64,000 nt of DNA from Rhodococcoides fascians A44A (GTDB lineage Bacteria > Actinomycetota > Actinomycetes > Mycobacteriales > Mycobacteriaceae). The stretch is from contig NZ_JMEX01000008.1 of the NCBI RefSeq assembly GCF_000760735.1, positions 838,018-902,017 on the forward strand, given 5' to 3'. The translations under genes were made by a program, and so were the position numbers. Of this stretch, positions 56,591-64,000 are shown one piece after another; within the stretch, counting starts at the first letter, position 1, and each line of letters begins with the position of its first letter. The notes beneath the pieces are model-generated. The model worked only from the letters and a program-made list of their open reading frames with translations. It ran no database searches and had not been told where the DNA came from.

Positions 56591-58752
56591 CGAAACTCCT
56601 CGTCCTTCTCGTCGTCTGTCGCCGTCCAGGTGATGAGTGCATCGAGCGCCTCGCAGTGCGAACCGTTCACCATCAGCGGATTGATCTCGAGCGCCTGCAG
56701 TCGGTCGCCTAGCCCGGCCGCGACGTCGGCGACCGTCTTGACCGTGCGAGCGAGCGCATCGAGGTCGACCGGGGTCGTGCCGCGTGCACCCTTCAGCAGG
56801 GTGATTCCGCGTAGGCCCTCGATGGCCTGACGAACGTCGTTCTCCGTTACCGGCAGCACCTTGACCGCGGCGTCCGCAAGTACTTCGACCCACACGCCGC
56901 CCAACCCGACGGCGAGCGTCAACCCCCACACCGGGTCCCTGACGACACCCACGAGCATCTCGATTCCGTCCATGCTGCGTTGGGGTTGGACGACGGTTGC
57001 GACGCCGCGGGAGCCCAGTTCGGTCAATGCCGACGTCACCGAGTCGAAAGCGTCGCGCACCGCGTCCGGACCGTGCAGGTTCAGCCGCACTCCGCCGATG
57101 TCGCTCTTGTGACCCAGACCGTCGGCCACGGCTTTGAGCACGACGGGATAACCGAACTCGGCTGCCGCGGTCACGGCCTCCTCCGCCGTCGACGCCAGCG
57201 TCGTCGGGACCACCGGAACTCCCTGCTCGGCAAGGAGTCTGCCTGCCGAATACTCGGTCCACATTCCCGTCGGTTCACGATCGAACGTCAGCGGCACGGG
57301 ATCGACTGCCACGTCGGCGTTCTCGGCCGTCGTCGCCCGATGCAACGCTCCCCAGCGGACAGCGTTGCTCAGCGCAGTCATACCGTGTTCTATGCCGCCG
57401 AGCACATGCGGAAAGTCGACGGAGTTCGACACCGACCGGCCGTAATCCGTGACGTCGGTGAGAACAGTGCTGAGCACGACCGTCGGCACGGCCGTGGTGC
57501 GAATGTTCTTCGCGGACTCACCGTATGCGGTCAACGCCGCATCCGGGTCCGGACCGGGAACTCGCGGCAGTTCCGACAGGAGAACAGCGAAGTCGACGTC
57601 GTCGTCCTCGGCGACCACCGCGAGCGAGCGGCGCATCAACGTCCGGTCGATCACGACGTAACCGGTCACATCGAGCGGATTCTGCACGGTGGCGAAGTCC
57701 GGCACGATCTCGTGCAGCCTGTGAGTGGTGTCGGCCGAGAACGTCGGTAGTTGCAGTCCCTCGTCCTCGGCGCGATCGGCGATGATTTCCGAGGCCCCAC
57801 CGGAGGGCGTGACGACCCCCATTCGCGGTCCGGGCAGTCCACCGCCGAGACTTGCCATCAGACCGGCCGTGAGGATGAGATCTTCCAACGACCTGACCCG
57901 AATGACGCCCATCTGCTCGAACGCGGCGTCGATGACGGAGTTGTCCCCGACGAGTGCCCCGGTGTGCGCGAGTGCAGCCCGCGCGCCCAGTGCGCTTCGG
58001 CCGATCTTCAGCGCGACGATGGGCTTGCCTGCGTGCAGGGCCCGGTGCGCTATCCGACGGAACTCGACCGGATCCCGTACCGATTCCAGGAACAACGCGA
58101 TGACGGAGGTGGCCGGATCGTCGACGAGGTACTCCATCACGTCGGTCACGGACATCATCGACTCGTTGCCCATGGCGGTCAGGAAGCTCAAGCCGACGTT
58201 CCTGGTCTGCGCGAACTGTAGAACCGAGCTGGCCAATGCACCGCTCTGCAGGACGAACCCGACGGACCCGGTCAGGAGCGGGCGTCCGATGGGCAGACCG
58301 TAGGGAGTGATTCCCTCGGCCGCGTTGATGAAACCGTTCCCGTTCGGACCCAGCACCGTCAACCCGCTCGCCCGCGAGAACGCCACTATCTCGTCTTCGA
58401 GCGCCTTGCCTTCCTGACCCGTTTCGCCGAATCCCGACGTCAGGATCACTGCCGCGCGGACGCCCTGGTCGACGGCGTCGCGCAGCGTCGGCAGCACCAC
58501 CGTCGTGGGAACCATGACGAAGACGAGGTCGACCACCTCCGGCAACTCTGCGAGCGCGGAGTAGGTCTTCTCGCCGTGCACGACGGCACTGCGGCGATTG
58601 ACGAGGTACACGTTCCCCTCGAACTCGCTGTCCTTGATGTTTCGAAAGGTGTTGAGGGACCACGGCGACTTGTCCGTCGCCCCGATCAGCGCAATGGATC
58701 GGGGTTCGAAGAGCGCACGCAGGTCGATGCCTTCGATGGTCGGGTTGGTCAT
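56587..58752 (-). CDS. ADP-forming acyl-CoA ligase (acetate-CoA ligase family)
   Basis: 721 residues from ATG 58752. Domain order: CoA-binding Rossmann domain (LFEPRSIALIGATDKSP), ligase-CoA domain with GPNGNGFINA, the phosphohistidine in ALAHTGALVGD (His263), then a C-terminal ATP-grasp domain (about 500-720) with PVVLKAVADGLGHKSDIGGV and LEINPLMV. It activates an acid to its CoA thioester with ATP, giving ADP and Pi. A pathway beginning here would activate the imported acid. The gene follows the acyl-CoA dehydrogenase by 52 bp. Confidence 0.9.
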   Translation of the reverse strand: MTNPTIEGIDLRALFEPRSIALIGATDKSPWSLNTFRNIKDSEFEGNVYLVNRRSAVVHGEKTYSALAELPEVVDLVFVMVPTTVVLPTLRDAVDQGVRAAVILTSGFGETGQEGKALEDEIVAFSRASGLTVLGPNGNGFINAAEGITPYGLPIGRPLLTGSVGFVLQSGALASSVLQFAQTRNVGLSFLTAMGNESMMSVTDVMEYLVDDPATSVIALFLESVRDPVEFRRIAHRALHAGKPIVALKIGRSALGARAALAHTGALVGDNSVIDAAFEQMGVIRVRSLEDLILTAGLMASLGGGLPGPRMGVVTPSGGASEIIADRAEDEGLQLPTFSADTTHRLHEIVPDFATVQNPLDVTGYVVIDRTLMRRSLAVVAEDDDVDFAVLLSELPRVPGPDPDAALTAYGESAKNIRTTAVPTVVLSTVLTDVTDYGRSVSNSVDFPHVLGGIEHGMTALSNAVRWGALHRATTAENADVAVDPVPLTFDREPTGMWTEYSAGRLLAEQGVPVVPTTLASTAEEAVTAAAEFGYPVVLKAVADGLGHKSDIGGVRLNLHGPDAVRDAFDSVTSALTELGSRGVATVVQPQRSMDGIEMLVGVVRDPVWGLTLAVGLGGVWVEVLADAAVKVLPVTENDVRQAIEGLRGITLLKGARGTTPVDLDALARTVKTVADVAAGLGDRLQALEINPLMVNGSHCEALDALITWTATDDEKDEEFR

Positions 58753-58804
58753 GTGACGAGTTCCTGTCTTCGACTGAGGCGTTCGATTACCAGCATCACC
58801 GGCG

Positions 58805-59977
58805 TCAGTGCCCGAAGCCGTCGGAATTGACATATCCCTTGATGAGATTCCGCGCGATCGTCCGGCGCTGAATCTCGTCCGTTCCTTCGAAGATTCGAAG
58901 CAACCTCAGTTCGCGATACCACCGTTCGATGGGGAGTTCCTTCGTGTATCCCATCCCGCCGTGGATCTGCAGCACTCGGTCGACGACGTTGTTGGCGGTG
59001 ATCGACCCGTGAAGTTTGGCGACCGACGAGACATGCCGTGCATCGACGCCCTGCGCCACCGCCCACGCTGCGCGAAGCGTGAGCAGTTTCGTGGATTCGA
59101 TCTCGACGTGCGAGTCTGCGATCTGCCACTGGATTGCCTGGTACTCGGCGATCGGGTGCCCCATCGACACTCGATTCTTCGAGTGCTCGATCGCCATCTG
59201 GAGAAGCCGTTCCGCCGAACCGATGGCACGGGCGGGGATCATGTACCGCCCCTGCCCGATCCAACTCATCGCAAGGTCGAATCCTTTGCCGACCTCGCCG
59301 AGGACGTTCGATTCCGGCACACGCACATCGACGAAGGACAATGCAGCCGGTCCCCACTGCCCCATCGTCGGGATAGGAGTGGACGTCCATCCCATGTCGC
59401 GATCGACGATGAAACACGTGACTCCCCCGTTCGCGCCCTTCTCCTTGTCGGTCACCGCGAACACCATGACGAAGTCGGCCTCGTTACCTCCGGTGATGAA
59501 GATCTTCTCACCGTTGATGATCCAGTCGGATCCGTCCTTGACCGCGCGGGTCTTGATGTTTCGTGCATCGGAGCCGGCGCCTGGCTCGGTTATCGCGAAA
59601 CACGATCGCCGCTCACCTTCGATCGTCGGGATCAGATACCGCTGCTTTTGATCGTCGTTCGCGCCGTACAGAATGTTGTCGGCGGAACCACCGAACGAGA
59701 ACGGCACGAAGGTCCTGCCTGCCTCCGCAGCGATGATGGCGCTCATCACCGGTCCGAGGTTCGCTCCGCCGTACTCCTCGGGTGTGTTGATCCCCCAGAA
59801 TCCCGACTTCTTGGCCTTCGCGCGTAGCTCCTTCACGACGCCGTCCTCGAGGCCCGGCCTACCTTCGCGCTCGTTGCGCAGCACTTCGCTCTCGAGCGGA
59901 ATGACCTCCTTCTCGAGGAATGCGCGCACCGACTTGCGCATCAATTCTTCTTCTTCGTTCAGGGCGAAATCGACCAT
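58805..59977 (-). CDS. Acyl-CoA dehydrogenase
   Basis: 390 residues. FAD and substrate motifs CFAITEPGAGSDARNI and DWIINGEKIFITGGNEADF, then QIHGGMGYTKELPIERWYRELRLLRIFEGTDEIQ. The catalytic base Glu364 is in the usual FEGT position. It introduces the alpha-beta double bond into an acyl-CoA. It is the first gene of the seven-gene operon, with the 17-bp motif 58 bp upstream. It is a generic single ACAD, not the paired heterotetrameric kind seen in steroid side-chain removal. Confidence 0.94.
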   Translation of the reverse strand: MVDFALNEEEELMRKSVRAFLEKEVIPLESEVLRNEREGRPGLEDGVVKELRAKAKKSGFWGINTPEEYGGANLGPVMSAIIAAEAGRTFVPFSFGGSADNILYGANDDQKQRYLIPTIEGERRSCFAITEPGAGSDARNIKTRAVKDGSDWIINGEKIFITGGNEADFVMVFAVTDKEKGANGGVTCFIVDRDMGWTSTPIPTMGQWGPAALSFVDVRVPESNVLGEVGKGFDLAMSWIGQGRYMIPARAIGSAERLLQMAIEHSKNRVSMGHPIAEYQAIQWQIADSHVEIESTKLLTLRAAWAVAQGVDARHVSSVAKLHGSITANNVVDRVLQIHGGMGYTKELPIERWYRELRLLRIFEGTDEIQRRTIARNLIKGYVNSDGFGH

Positions 59978-60034
59978 GACCTGACTTCCCTTCCAGGAGT
60001 TCGGAGCTACGATTCGTAGGAGGATCGAATCTCA

Positions 60035-60051
60035 TTCTAGAACTTCGATCT
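60035..60051 (-). promoter_or_regulatory. AGAN-N5-TTCTAGAA motif, site 3 (acyl-CoA dehydrogenase operon)
   Basis: Read on the minus strand: AGAT-CGAAG-TTCTAGAA. It lies 58 bp upstream of the acyl-CoA dehydrogenase start, in the orientation of that gene. Confidence 0.68.
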
Positions 60052-60133
60052 AGTGCGACCCTGAAGTATCCACGCCCGGTTTGTCAAGACCGAATCGCTC
60101 GATCGGGCCAAGCCTTGACACTGGATAGGTTTT

Positions 60134-60150
60134 AGAACATCCTTCTAGAA
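60134..60150 (+). promoter_or_regulatory. AGAN-N5-TTCTAGAA motif, site 4 (ABC transporter operon)
   Basis: AGAA-CATCC-TTCTAGAA on the plus strand, 13 bp after a TTGACA -35-like hexamer and 135 bp before the binding-protein start. The overlap with the expected -10 region suggests repression. Confidence 0.72.
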
Positions 60151-60285
60151 ATCGCCCTGCAGCCCGGGGCGTGGCACATCGACGAAGTACCCGGCAGCTC
60201 AGGCTCGCAGTCGATCTGAACTTCCGAGAACACTTCCTCCCCAGCCCGGGGGAATGGCCACCTCTACGAAAAACGGAGGTTCCAC

Positions 60286-61839
60286 ATGTCGCGCAGATCG
60301 ATTCTCGGTCGAGCCCTCGCGATCCTCACCGTGTGCGCCGTGTCGACGGCGTGCGCCGGTATCGACCAGCGGACATTCGACGCGAACGCGCTCGACCGCG
60401 ACGCCACCGTCGTGTACGGACAGATCGTCGTCCCGAGCAGTCTCGATCCGCATCGCGGAGTTACTGAAAACGACCTACCGTTACTTGCCGTCATCTACGA
60501 TCGGATCACCGACGTCGACACCGACGGCAACCCGGTACCCATGCTGGCCGAGAGTTGGGAGTTGGACGAGGAGAACGCTACTTTCACCCTGAAAATGCGT
60601 GCGGGAGCTACATTCTCGGACGGTACGCCGGTAGATGCTGCAGCCGTGAAGGTCAACATCGACCGAATCCTGAACGATCCCCAGACCACCATCAAGGGAC
60701 AGATCGACAAGACGATCGGATCCGTCGATGTGGTCGACGATTCGACGGTCCGCTTCGACCTGGTGGGCCCGGGTGGAGCATTGCCGACGCTTCTGGCGTC
60801 ACGACCCGGAATGCTCATCTCACCCGCGGCGCTCGGAAACACCGACCTGGATCAGAATCCGGTCGGCGCAGGCGCTTTCAGGATGACGAGCAGCATTCCC
60901 GGTACCGCTTACCACTTCGAGCGTCGCCCCGACTACTGGGACGACGACGCCTATCGGTACAGCAAGCTCACCTTTCTCATCCAACTCGACACCGCGACTC
61001 GCATGAACTCGCTCCAGGCGGGAGAGTCCACGATGACAGGAGTGGTGGGCCCGCAGAAGGAGGAAGCGAAGGCCGGCGGACTGCAGGTCTTCACCTCCGA
61101 GGGCGCGAGCACCAGCATGGCCCGGATCTCCCTGAACTCCGCCAGGAGCGAGTTCGGCAACAAACAGGTGCGACAAGCGATGAATCTGGCGATCGACCGC
61201 GCAGCCATCTCGCGAGTTCTGTACTCCGGTGACTGCATTCCCGGCGCCCAGCCGTACCCCGAAGGATACTTCGCGCACAGCGACGCACTGGACGACAGCG
61301 GCTGGTCCTCCTACGACCCCGACCGTGCCCGCGCTCTTCTCGACGACGCCGGACTGCCCGACGGATTCACCTTCACCGCAGCAGTGCCGAGCTTGTCCAT
61401 CTACCAGAACAACGCCCAGGTGGTCCAGCAGAATCTGGCCGATGTCGGTATCGACATGCGGATCGAGGTGATGGACGCGACGCAGGCACGTGCCCGGTTC
61501 GTCACGGGCGAGGCGGATGCACTCGTCGGCCAGTACGGCGGAGGGACCGATCCCGGCCTCTACGCACAGTCGGCGTACCTCCCCGGTGGCGGTGACAATC
61601 CCGGCAGGCTCACTACCGACCGGATGGCGGAGCTGTACGACGCAACGGCCCGCTCCACCGACGTCGACGAGCGCAAATCCGCATACGAAGACCTTCTTGC
61701 CGAGGCATTCGACATGGGGCCGGCGCAGATCGTTCTCTGCCACTCGGTGGCATCGGTCGCCAGCCAGGGCAACATCGGAAACTACGTGTTCTACAAGACC
61801 GGTGGCACCGGTCTGCGGACCTTGGACGTAAGCAAGTGA
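60286..61839 (+). CDS. Family 5 substrate-binding lipoprotein of a peptide/nickel-type ABC importer
   Basis: 517 residues from ATG 60286 with GGAGG 7 nt upstream. The lipoprotein signal is MSRRSILGRALAILTVC with lipobox STAC. Family 5 features follow: PSSLDPHRGVTENDLPLL, MLAESWELDEENATFTLKMRAGATFSDGTPV, and VRQAMNLAIDRAAISRVLY. Members bind peptides, nickel chelates, oligosaccharides or other compounds. Its place opposite an acyl-CoA catabolic operon, with shared operator motifs, suggests it captures that operon's substrate. It is only distantly similar to DppA at 5775-7403. Confidence 0.9.
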   Translation: MSRRSILGRALAILTVCAVSTACAGIDQRTFDANALDRDATVVYGQIVVPSSLDPHRGVTENDLPLLAVIYDRITDVDTDGNPVPMLAESWELDEENATFTLKMRAGATFSDGTPVDAAAVKVNIDRILNDPQTTIKGQIDKTIGSVDVVDDSTVRFDLVGPGGALPTLLASRPGMLISPAALGNTDLDQNPVGAGAFRMTSSIPGTAYHFERRPDYWDDDAYRYSKLTFLIQLDTATRMNSLQAGESTMTGVVGPQKEEAKAGGLQVFTSEGASTSMARISLNSARSEFGNKQVRQAMNLAIDRAAISRVLYSGDCIPGAQPYPEGYFAHSDALDDSGWSSYDPDRARALLDDAGLPDGFTFTAAVPSLSIYQNNAQVVQQNLADVGIDMRIEVMDATQARARFVTGEADALVGQYGGGTDPGLYAQSAYLPGGGDNPGRLTTDRMAELYDATARSTDVDERKSAYEDLLAEAFDMGPAQIVLCHSVASVASQGNIGNYVFYKTGGTGLRTLDVSK

Positions 61840-61873
61840 CATCCACCTTCGATCCGAACGAGGTGTTCCAATT

Positions 61874-62818
61874 GTGTTGATATTCATGATCAAACGACTA
61901 CTCGCCGCCATTCCCGTGCTGATTCTCGTGACCGTTCTGAGCTTCTCGATGATTCACCTCATTCCCGGCGACGCCGCAGTGGTCGCGGCGGGCGAGAACG
62001 CCACGGCAGAACAGATCGCCGAGACCAGAGCTCAACTCGGCCTCGACCAGAACATCGTGGTGCAGTACTTCAGCTGGGTCGGCAACCTGATGTCCGGCGA
62101 CTTCGGAACGTCACTGCTGAGCAGCCACAAGAACATCGACGCGATACTCGAAGCACTGCCCGTGACGCTGTCTCTCGCGTTCGTCGCCCTGTCCTGGTCG
62201 CTGGTCGTCGGTGTACTCGCGGGTGTCATGGCGGGGTTGCGCCGAGGGACGTGGATCGACCGCACACTGACCGGACTGACGACGTTGGGAATCTCCATGC
62301 CGAGCTTCTGGCTCGGCCTTCTGTTCGTCACTTTCTTCTCCCTGCAGTTGCGACTCTTCCCCGCGACCGGATACGCACCGCTCAGCGAAGGTGTGGTGGC
62401 ATGGTTCTCCCACCTCGCGCTGCCGGCGTTCGCCTTGGGAACCGTCACCGCCGCGGAGATCGCACGACAGGCCCGCGCCGGCGTCATCGATGTGCTCGAA
62501 CGGGACTACATCCGTACCGCCACGGCCAAAGGGCTGCCCAGGTGGAAGGTCATCGTCAAGCACACGTCCAAGAACGCTGCGGTTCCTGTCGTCACCGTGT
62601 TCGGGCTTCAGGCGGCTGCGCTCATCGGAGGCGCCGTCATCATCGAGCAGGTGTTCGGGATGCCCGGCCTCGGATCCGTGGCACTGAAGGCCATTCTCGA
62701 GCGCGACTTCCCGGTGATCCAAGCGTTCGTCGTCGTGATCACCCTGTTCGTGCTCGTCATCAACCTCGCCGTCGACATCTCGTACGCGTACTTCAACCCG
62801 AAAGCCAGGCAATCATGA
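61874..62818 (+). CDS. ABC importer permease, DppB/OppB type
   Basis: 314 residues. The first helix is MIKRLLAAIPVLILVTVLSF, then HLIPGDAAVVAAGENAT, and an EAA loop RDYIRTATAKGLPRWKVIVKH. GTG 61874 is taken as start because GAGGTG lies 9 nt upstream; an ATG at 61886 is the alternative. It forms the channel with the permease encoded next, whose ATG overlaps its stop. Second DppB-like gene in the window. Confidence 0.9.
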   Translation: MLIFMIKRLLAAIPVLILVTVLSFSMIHLIPGDAAVVAAGENATAEQIAETRAQLGLDQNIVVQYFSWVGNLMSGDFGTSLLSSHKNIDAILEALPVTLSLAFVALSWSLVVGVLAGVMAGLRRGTWIDRTLTGLTTLGISMPSFWLGLLFVTFFSLQLRLFPATGYAPLSEGVVAWFSHLALPAFALGTVTAAEIARQARAGVIDVLERDYIRTATAKGLPRWKVIVKHTSKNAAVPVVTVFGLQAAALIGGAVIIEQVFGMPGLGSVALKAILERDFPVIQAFVVVITLFVLVINLAVDISYAYFNPKARQS

Positions 62819-63747
62819 CGAGCACACCACTCTCCGCGCCCCTGAGCGGTGCACGACGGCGTCTCGGTTCGTCGGCCGGCACGAAATCGAGGCCCGCACC
62901 CCCGTCGCCGGGCAGGATCTTCGTCCGTCGAATCCTGCGTTCGCGTACGAACGTCGTCTGCCTGACGTTCCTCGGCCTTCTCGGTGTGATCGCCGTGGCA
63001 GCGCCCTGGATCGCCCCGTACGACCCGGCTTATCAGAAGTTGGCTTCGGCATTCCTGCCGCTGTTCTCCGACGGTCACATTCTCGGGACGGATCAATTGG
63101 GACGCGACACCTTGAGTCGGCTCATCTACGCAACCCAGATCTCGCTGGTCGCTCCGCTCATCGCCGTCGGGTTCGCCGCCGCCACCGGCCTGCCCCTCGG
63201 GCTGCTCGCGGGCTACCTCGGCGGAAAGTTCGATTGGATCACCGGCCGCATCGCCGACGCGCTCATCGCTCTTCCCGCACTGGTCCTCGCACTGGCCATC
63301 ATTGCCATCTTCGGTCCAGGCCTGGTCAACGCGATGCTCGCGGTCGGCGCCGCATCGGCGCCCCGACTGTTCCGTGTGGTGCGTGGTTCCACCATCAACG
63401 TACGCGAGGAAACCTACATCGAGGCGAGCAAGGTCGTCGGATGCTCCACTCCTCGAACGGTTCTGATGCACGTACTGCCGAACGTCAGGAGCCCGCTGCT
63501 GGTTCAGATCACGCTGATGCTCTCGCTGGCGTTGCTCGCGGAAGCCGGCCTGAGCTTCCTCGGCCTCGGCGTTCAACCGCCGACTGCAAGTTGGGGTTCC
63601 ATGCTGCGTAGCGCATTCGACAACCGCTTTCAAAGCCCATGGATGGTTGTTCCCCCCGGTCTCGCGATCATGCTCACCATCTTGTCCCTGAACATGCTCG
63701 GCGACGGGATCCGCGATGCCGTCGGCCAGGAACGGAGGAAGTCATGA
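62815..63747 (+). CDS. ABC importer permease, DppC/OppC type
   Basis: 310 residues from the ATG overlapping the upstream stop. A Pro/Ser-rich cytoplasmic tail of about 40 residues precedes the first helix. GTDQLGRDTLSRLIYATQISL is the family block after it, and the EAA loop YIEASKVVGCSTPRTVLMHVLPN and AEAGLSFLGLGVQPPTASWG follow. It pairs with the DppB-like permease. Its stop overlaps the next ATG. Confidence 0.92.
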   Translation: MTSTPLSAPLSGARRRLGSSAGTKSRPAPPSPGRIFVRRILRSRTNVVCLTFLGLLGVIAVAAPWIAPYDPAYQKLASAFLPLFSDGHILGTDQLGRDTLSRLIYATQISLVAPLIAVGFAAATGLPLGLLAGYLGGKFDWITGRIADALIALPALVLALAIIAIFGPGLVNAMLAVGAASAPRLFRVVRGSTINVREETYIEASKVVGCSTPRTVLMHVLPNVRSPLLVQITLMLSLALLAEAGLSFLGLGVQPPTASWGSMLRSAFDNRFQSPWMVVPPGLAIMLTILSLNMLGDGIRDAVGQERRKS

Positions 63748-64000
63748 CCTCTTCCCACACGCTACGAAAGCCCGAACGGACCGGCCACGGGTTGCTCAGC
63801 ATCCGAGACCTCCAGGTGGAGTTCAGAACGGACTCCGGGTGGACGCCCGTCGTCACCGGAGCTCAGCTCGATCTGGAGCCGGGCGGTACGCGGGCGCTCG
63901 TCGGCGAATCAGGCTCCGGCAAGACGGTCACCGCGTTGTCGGTGCTCGGACTGCTCCCCAAGCACAACAGCCGGATCACCGGCGGAACAATCGAATTCGA
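63744..64000 (+). CDS. ABC importer ATPase (DppD/OppD type), 3' end beyond window
   Basis: Only the first 85 codons are present, from the ATG at 63744 that overlaps the permease stop. They contain LLSIRDLQVEFRTDSG and the Walker A GESGSGKT, then LGLLPKHNSRITGGTIEF, the normal N-terminus of an OppD-type ATPase. Whether it is a single or a fused double cassette cannot be seen. Confidence 0.9.
   Translation, partial: MTSSHTLRKPERTGHGLLSIRDLQVEFRTDSGWTPVVTGAQLDLEPGGTRALVGESGSGKTVTALSVLGLLPKHNSRITGGTIEF

Larger units (their letters stand above)
59978..60285. other. 308-bp divergent control region of the catabolic operon and the ABC transporter
   Basis: The gap has no gene. It holds two 17-bp operator-like motifs, one on each strand and each nearer to the gene it would control (60035-60051 and 60134-60150). 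TTGACA hexamers occur in both orientations: 60115-60120 on plus and 60082-60087 on minus. The plus-strand TTGACA is 14 bp from the second motif, so a repressor bound there would cover the promoter. Confidence 0.65.

Overview
This window is high-GC actinobacterial chromosome, most likely Rhodococcus or a close mycolate-containing relative. It has frequent GTG/TTG starts, many ATGA/GTGA start-stop overlaps, WhiB4, an F420-type flavin oxidoreductase family member and a MarP-type protease. Its first 28 kb follow the gene order Rv3661-Rv3683 of Mycobacterium tuberculosis as I recall it; 41-49 kb match Rv3708c-Rv3710 (asd, lysC, leuA). Synteny statements come from memory, not from a search. I saw no insertion sequence, prophage, CRISPR array or rRNA.

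Region 1 (1-28.3 kb), conserved backbone. It holds a HAD phosphatase cut by the window edge; a likely Ms1/MTS2823 small RNA locus with its own promoter and UUCG terminator; a degenerate Fic-like protein; a dpp peptide transporter operon (dppA-B-C-D, minus strand); and acs behind a perfect CRP-type site. It continues with an MHS transporter, a holin-like membrane protein, an EphE-like hydrolase, the coupled nth-tlpA-nudix-marP operon, crp, RidA, two ArsA-like ATPases, whiB4, the penicillin-binding protein ponA2, a YqeY protein, a metallophosphoesterase and tRNA-Pro(CGG). Inserted relative to the mycobacterial order are an MHS transporter, a Gfo/Idh oxidoreductase and a WS/DGAT-like protein.

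Region 2 (28.4-41.4 kb), accessory metabolism and oxidative stress. A four-gene minus-strand operon encodes a HAD phosphatase, a GH15 enzyme, an SDR and an F420-type LLM oxidoreductase. Next come dps and katA. A TetR-BVMO-GMC-ADC-like catabolic operon and a Tat-exported multicopper oxidase follow.

Region 3 (41.4-49.1 kb), amino-acid biosynthesis. asd and lysC overlap as an operon. A large LuxR/MalT-type regulator and a small unknown protein lie between lysC and leuA. leuA is preceded by a leader peptide with three Leu codons and an attenuator hairpin.

Region 4 (49.2-64 kb), the most interesting part. It is an apparent CoA-dependent catabolic locus with its own uptake and regulation. A seven-gene operon (acyl-CoA dehydrogenase, ADP-forming acyl-CoA ligase, SDR, MaoC hydratase, hotdog thioesterase, DUF35 protein, Cys-less thiolase) is divergent from a peptide-type ABC transporter that runs off the window. 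A TetR regulator and an MBL-MFS pair lie downstream. All four promoter regions carry one 17-bp composite motif, AGAN-N5-TTCTAGAA, which I noticed only at these four places. This defines a candidate local regulon whose substrate cannot be read from sequence.
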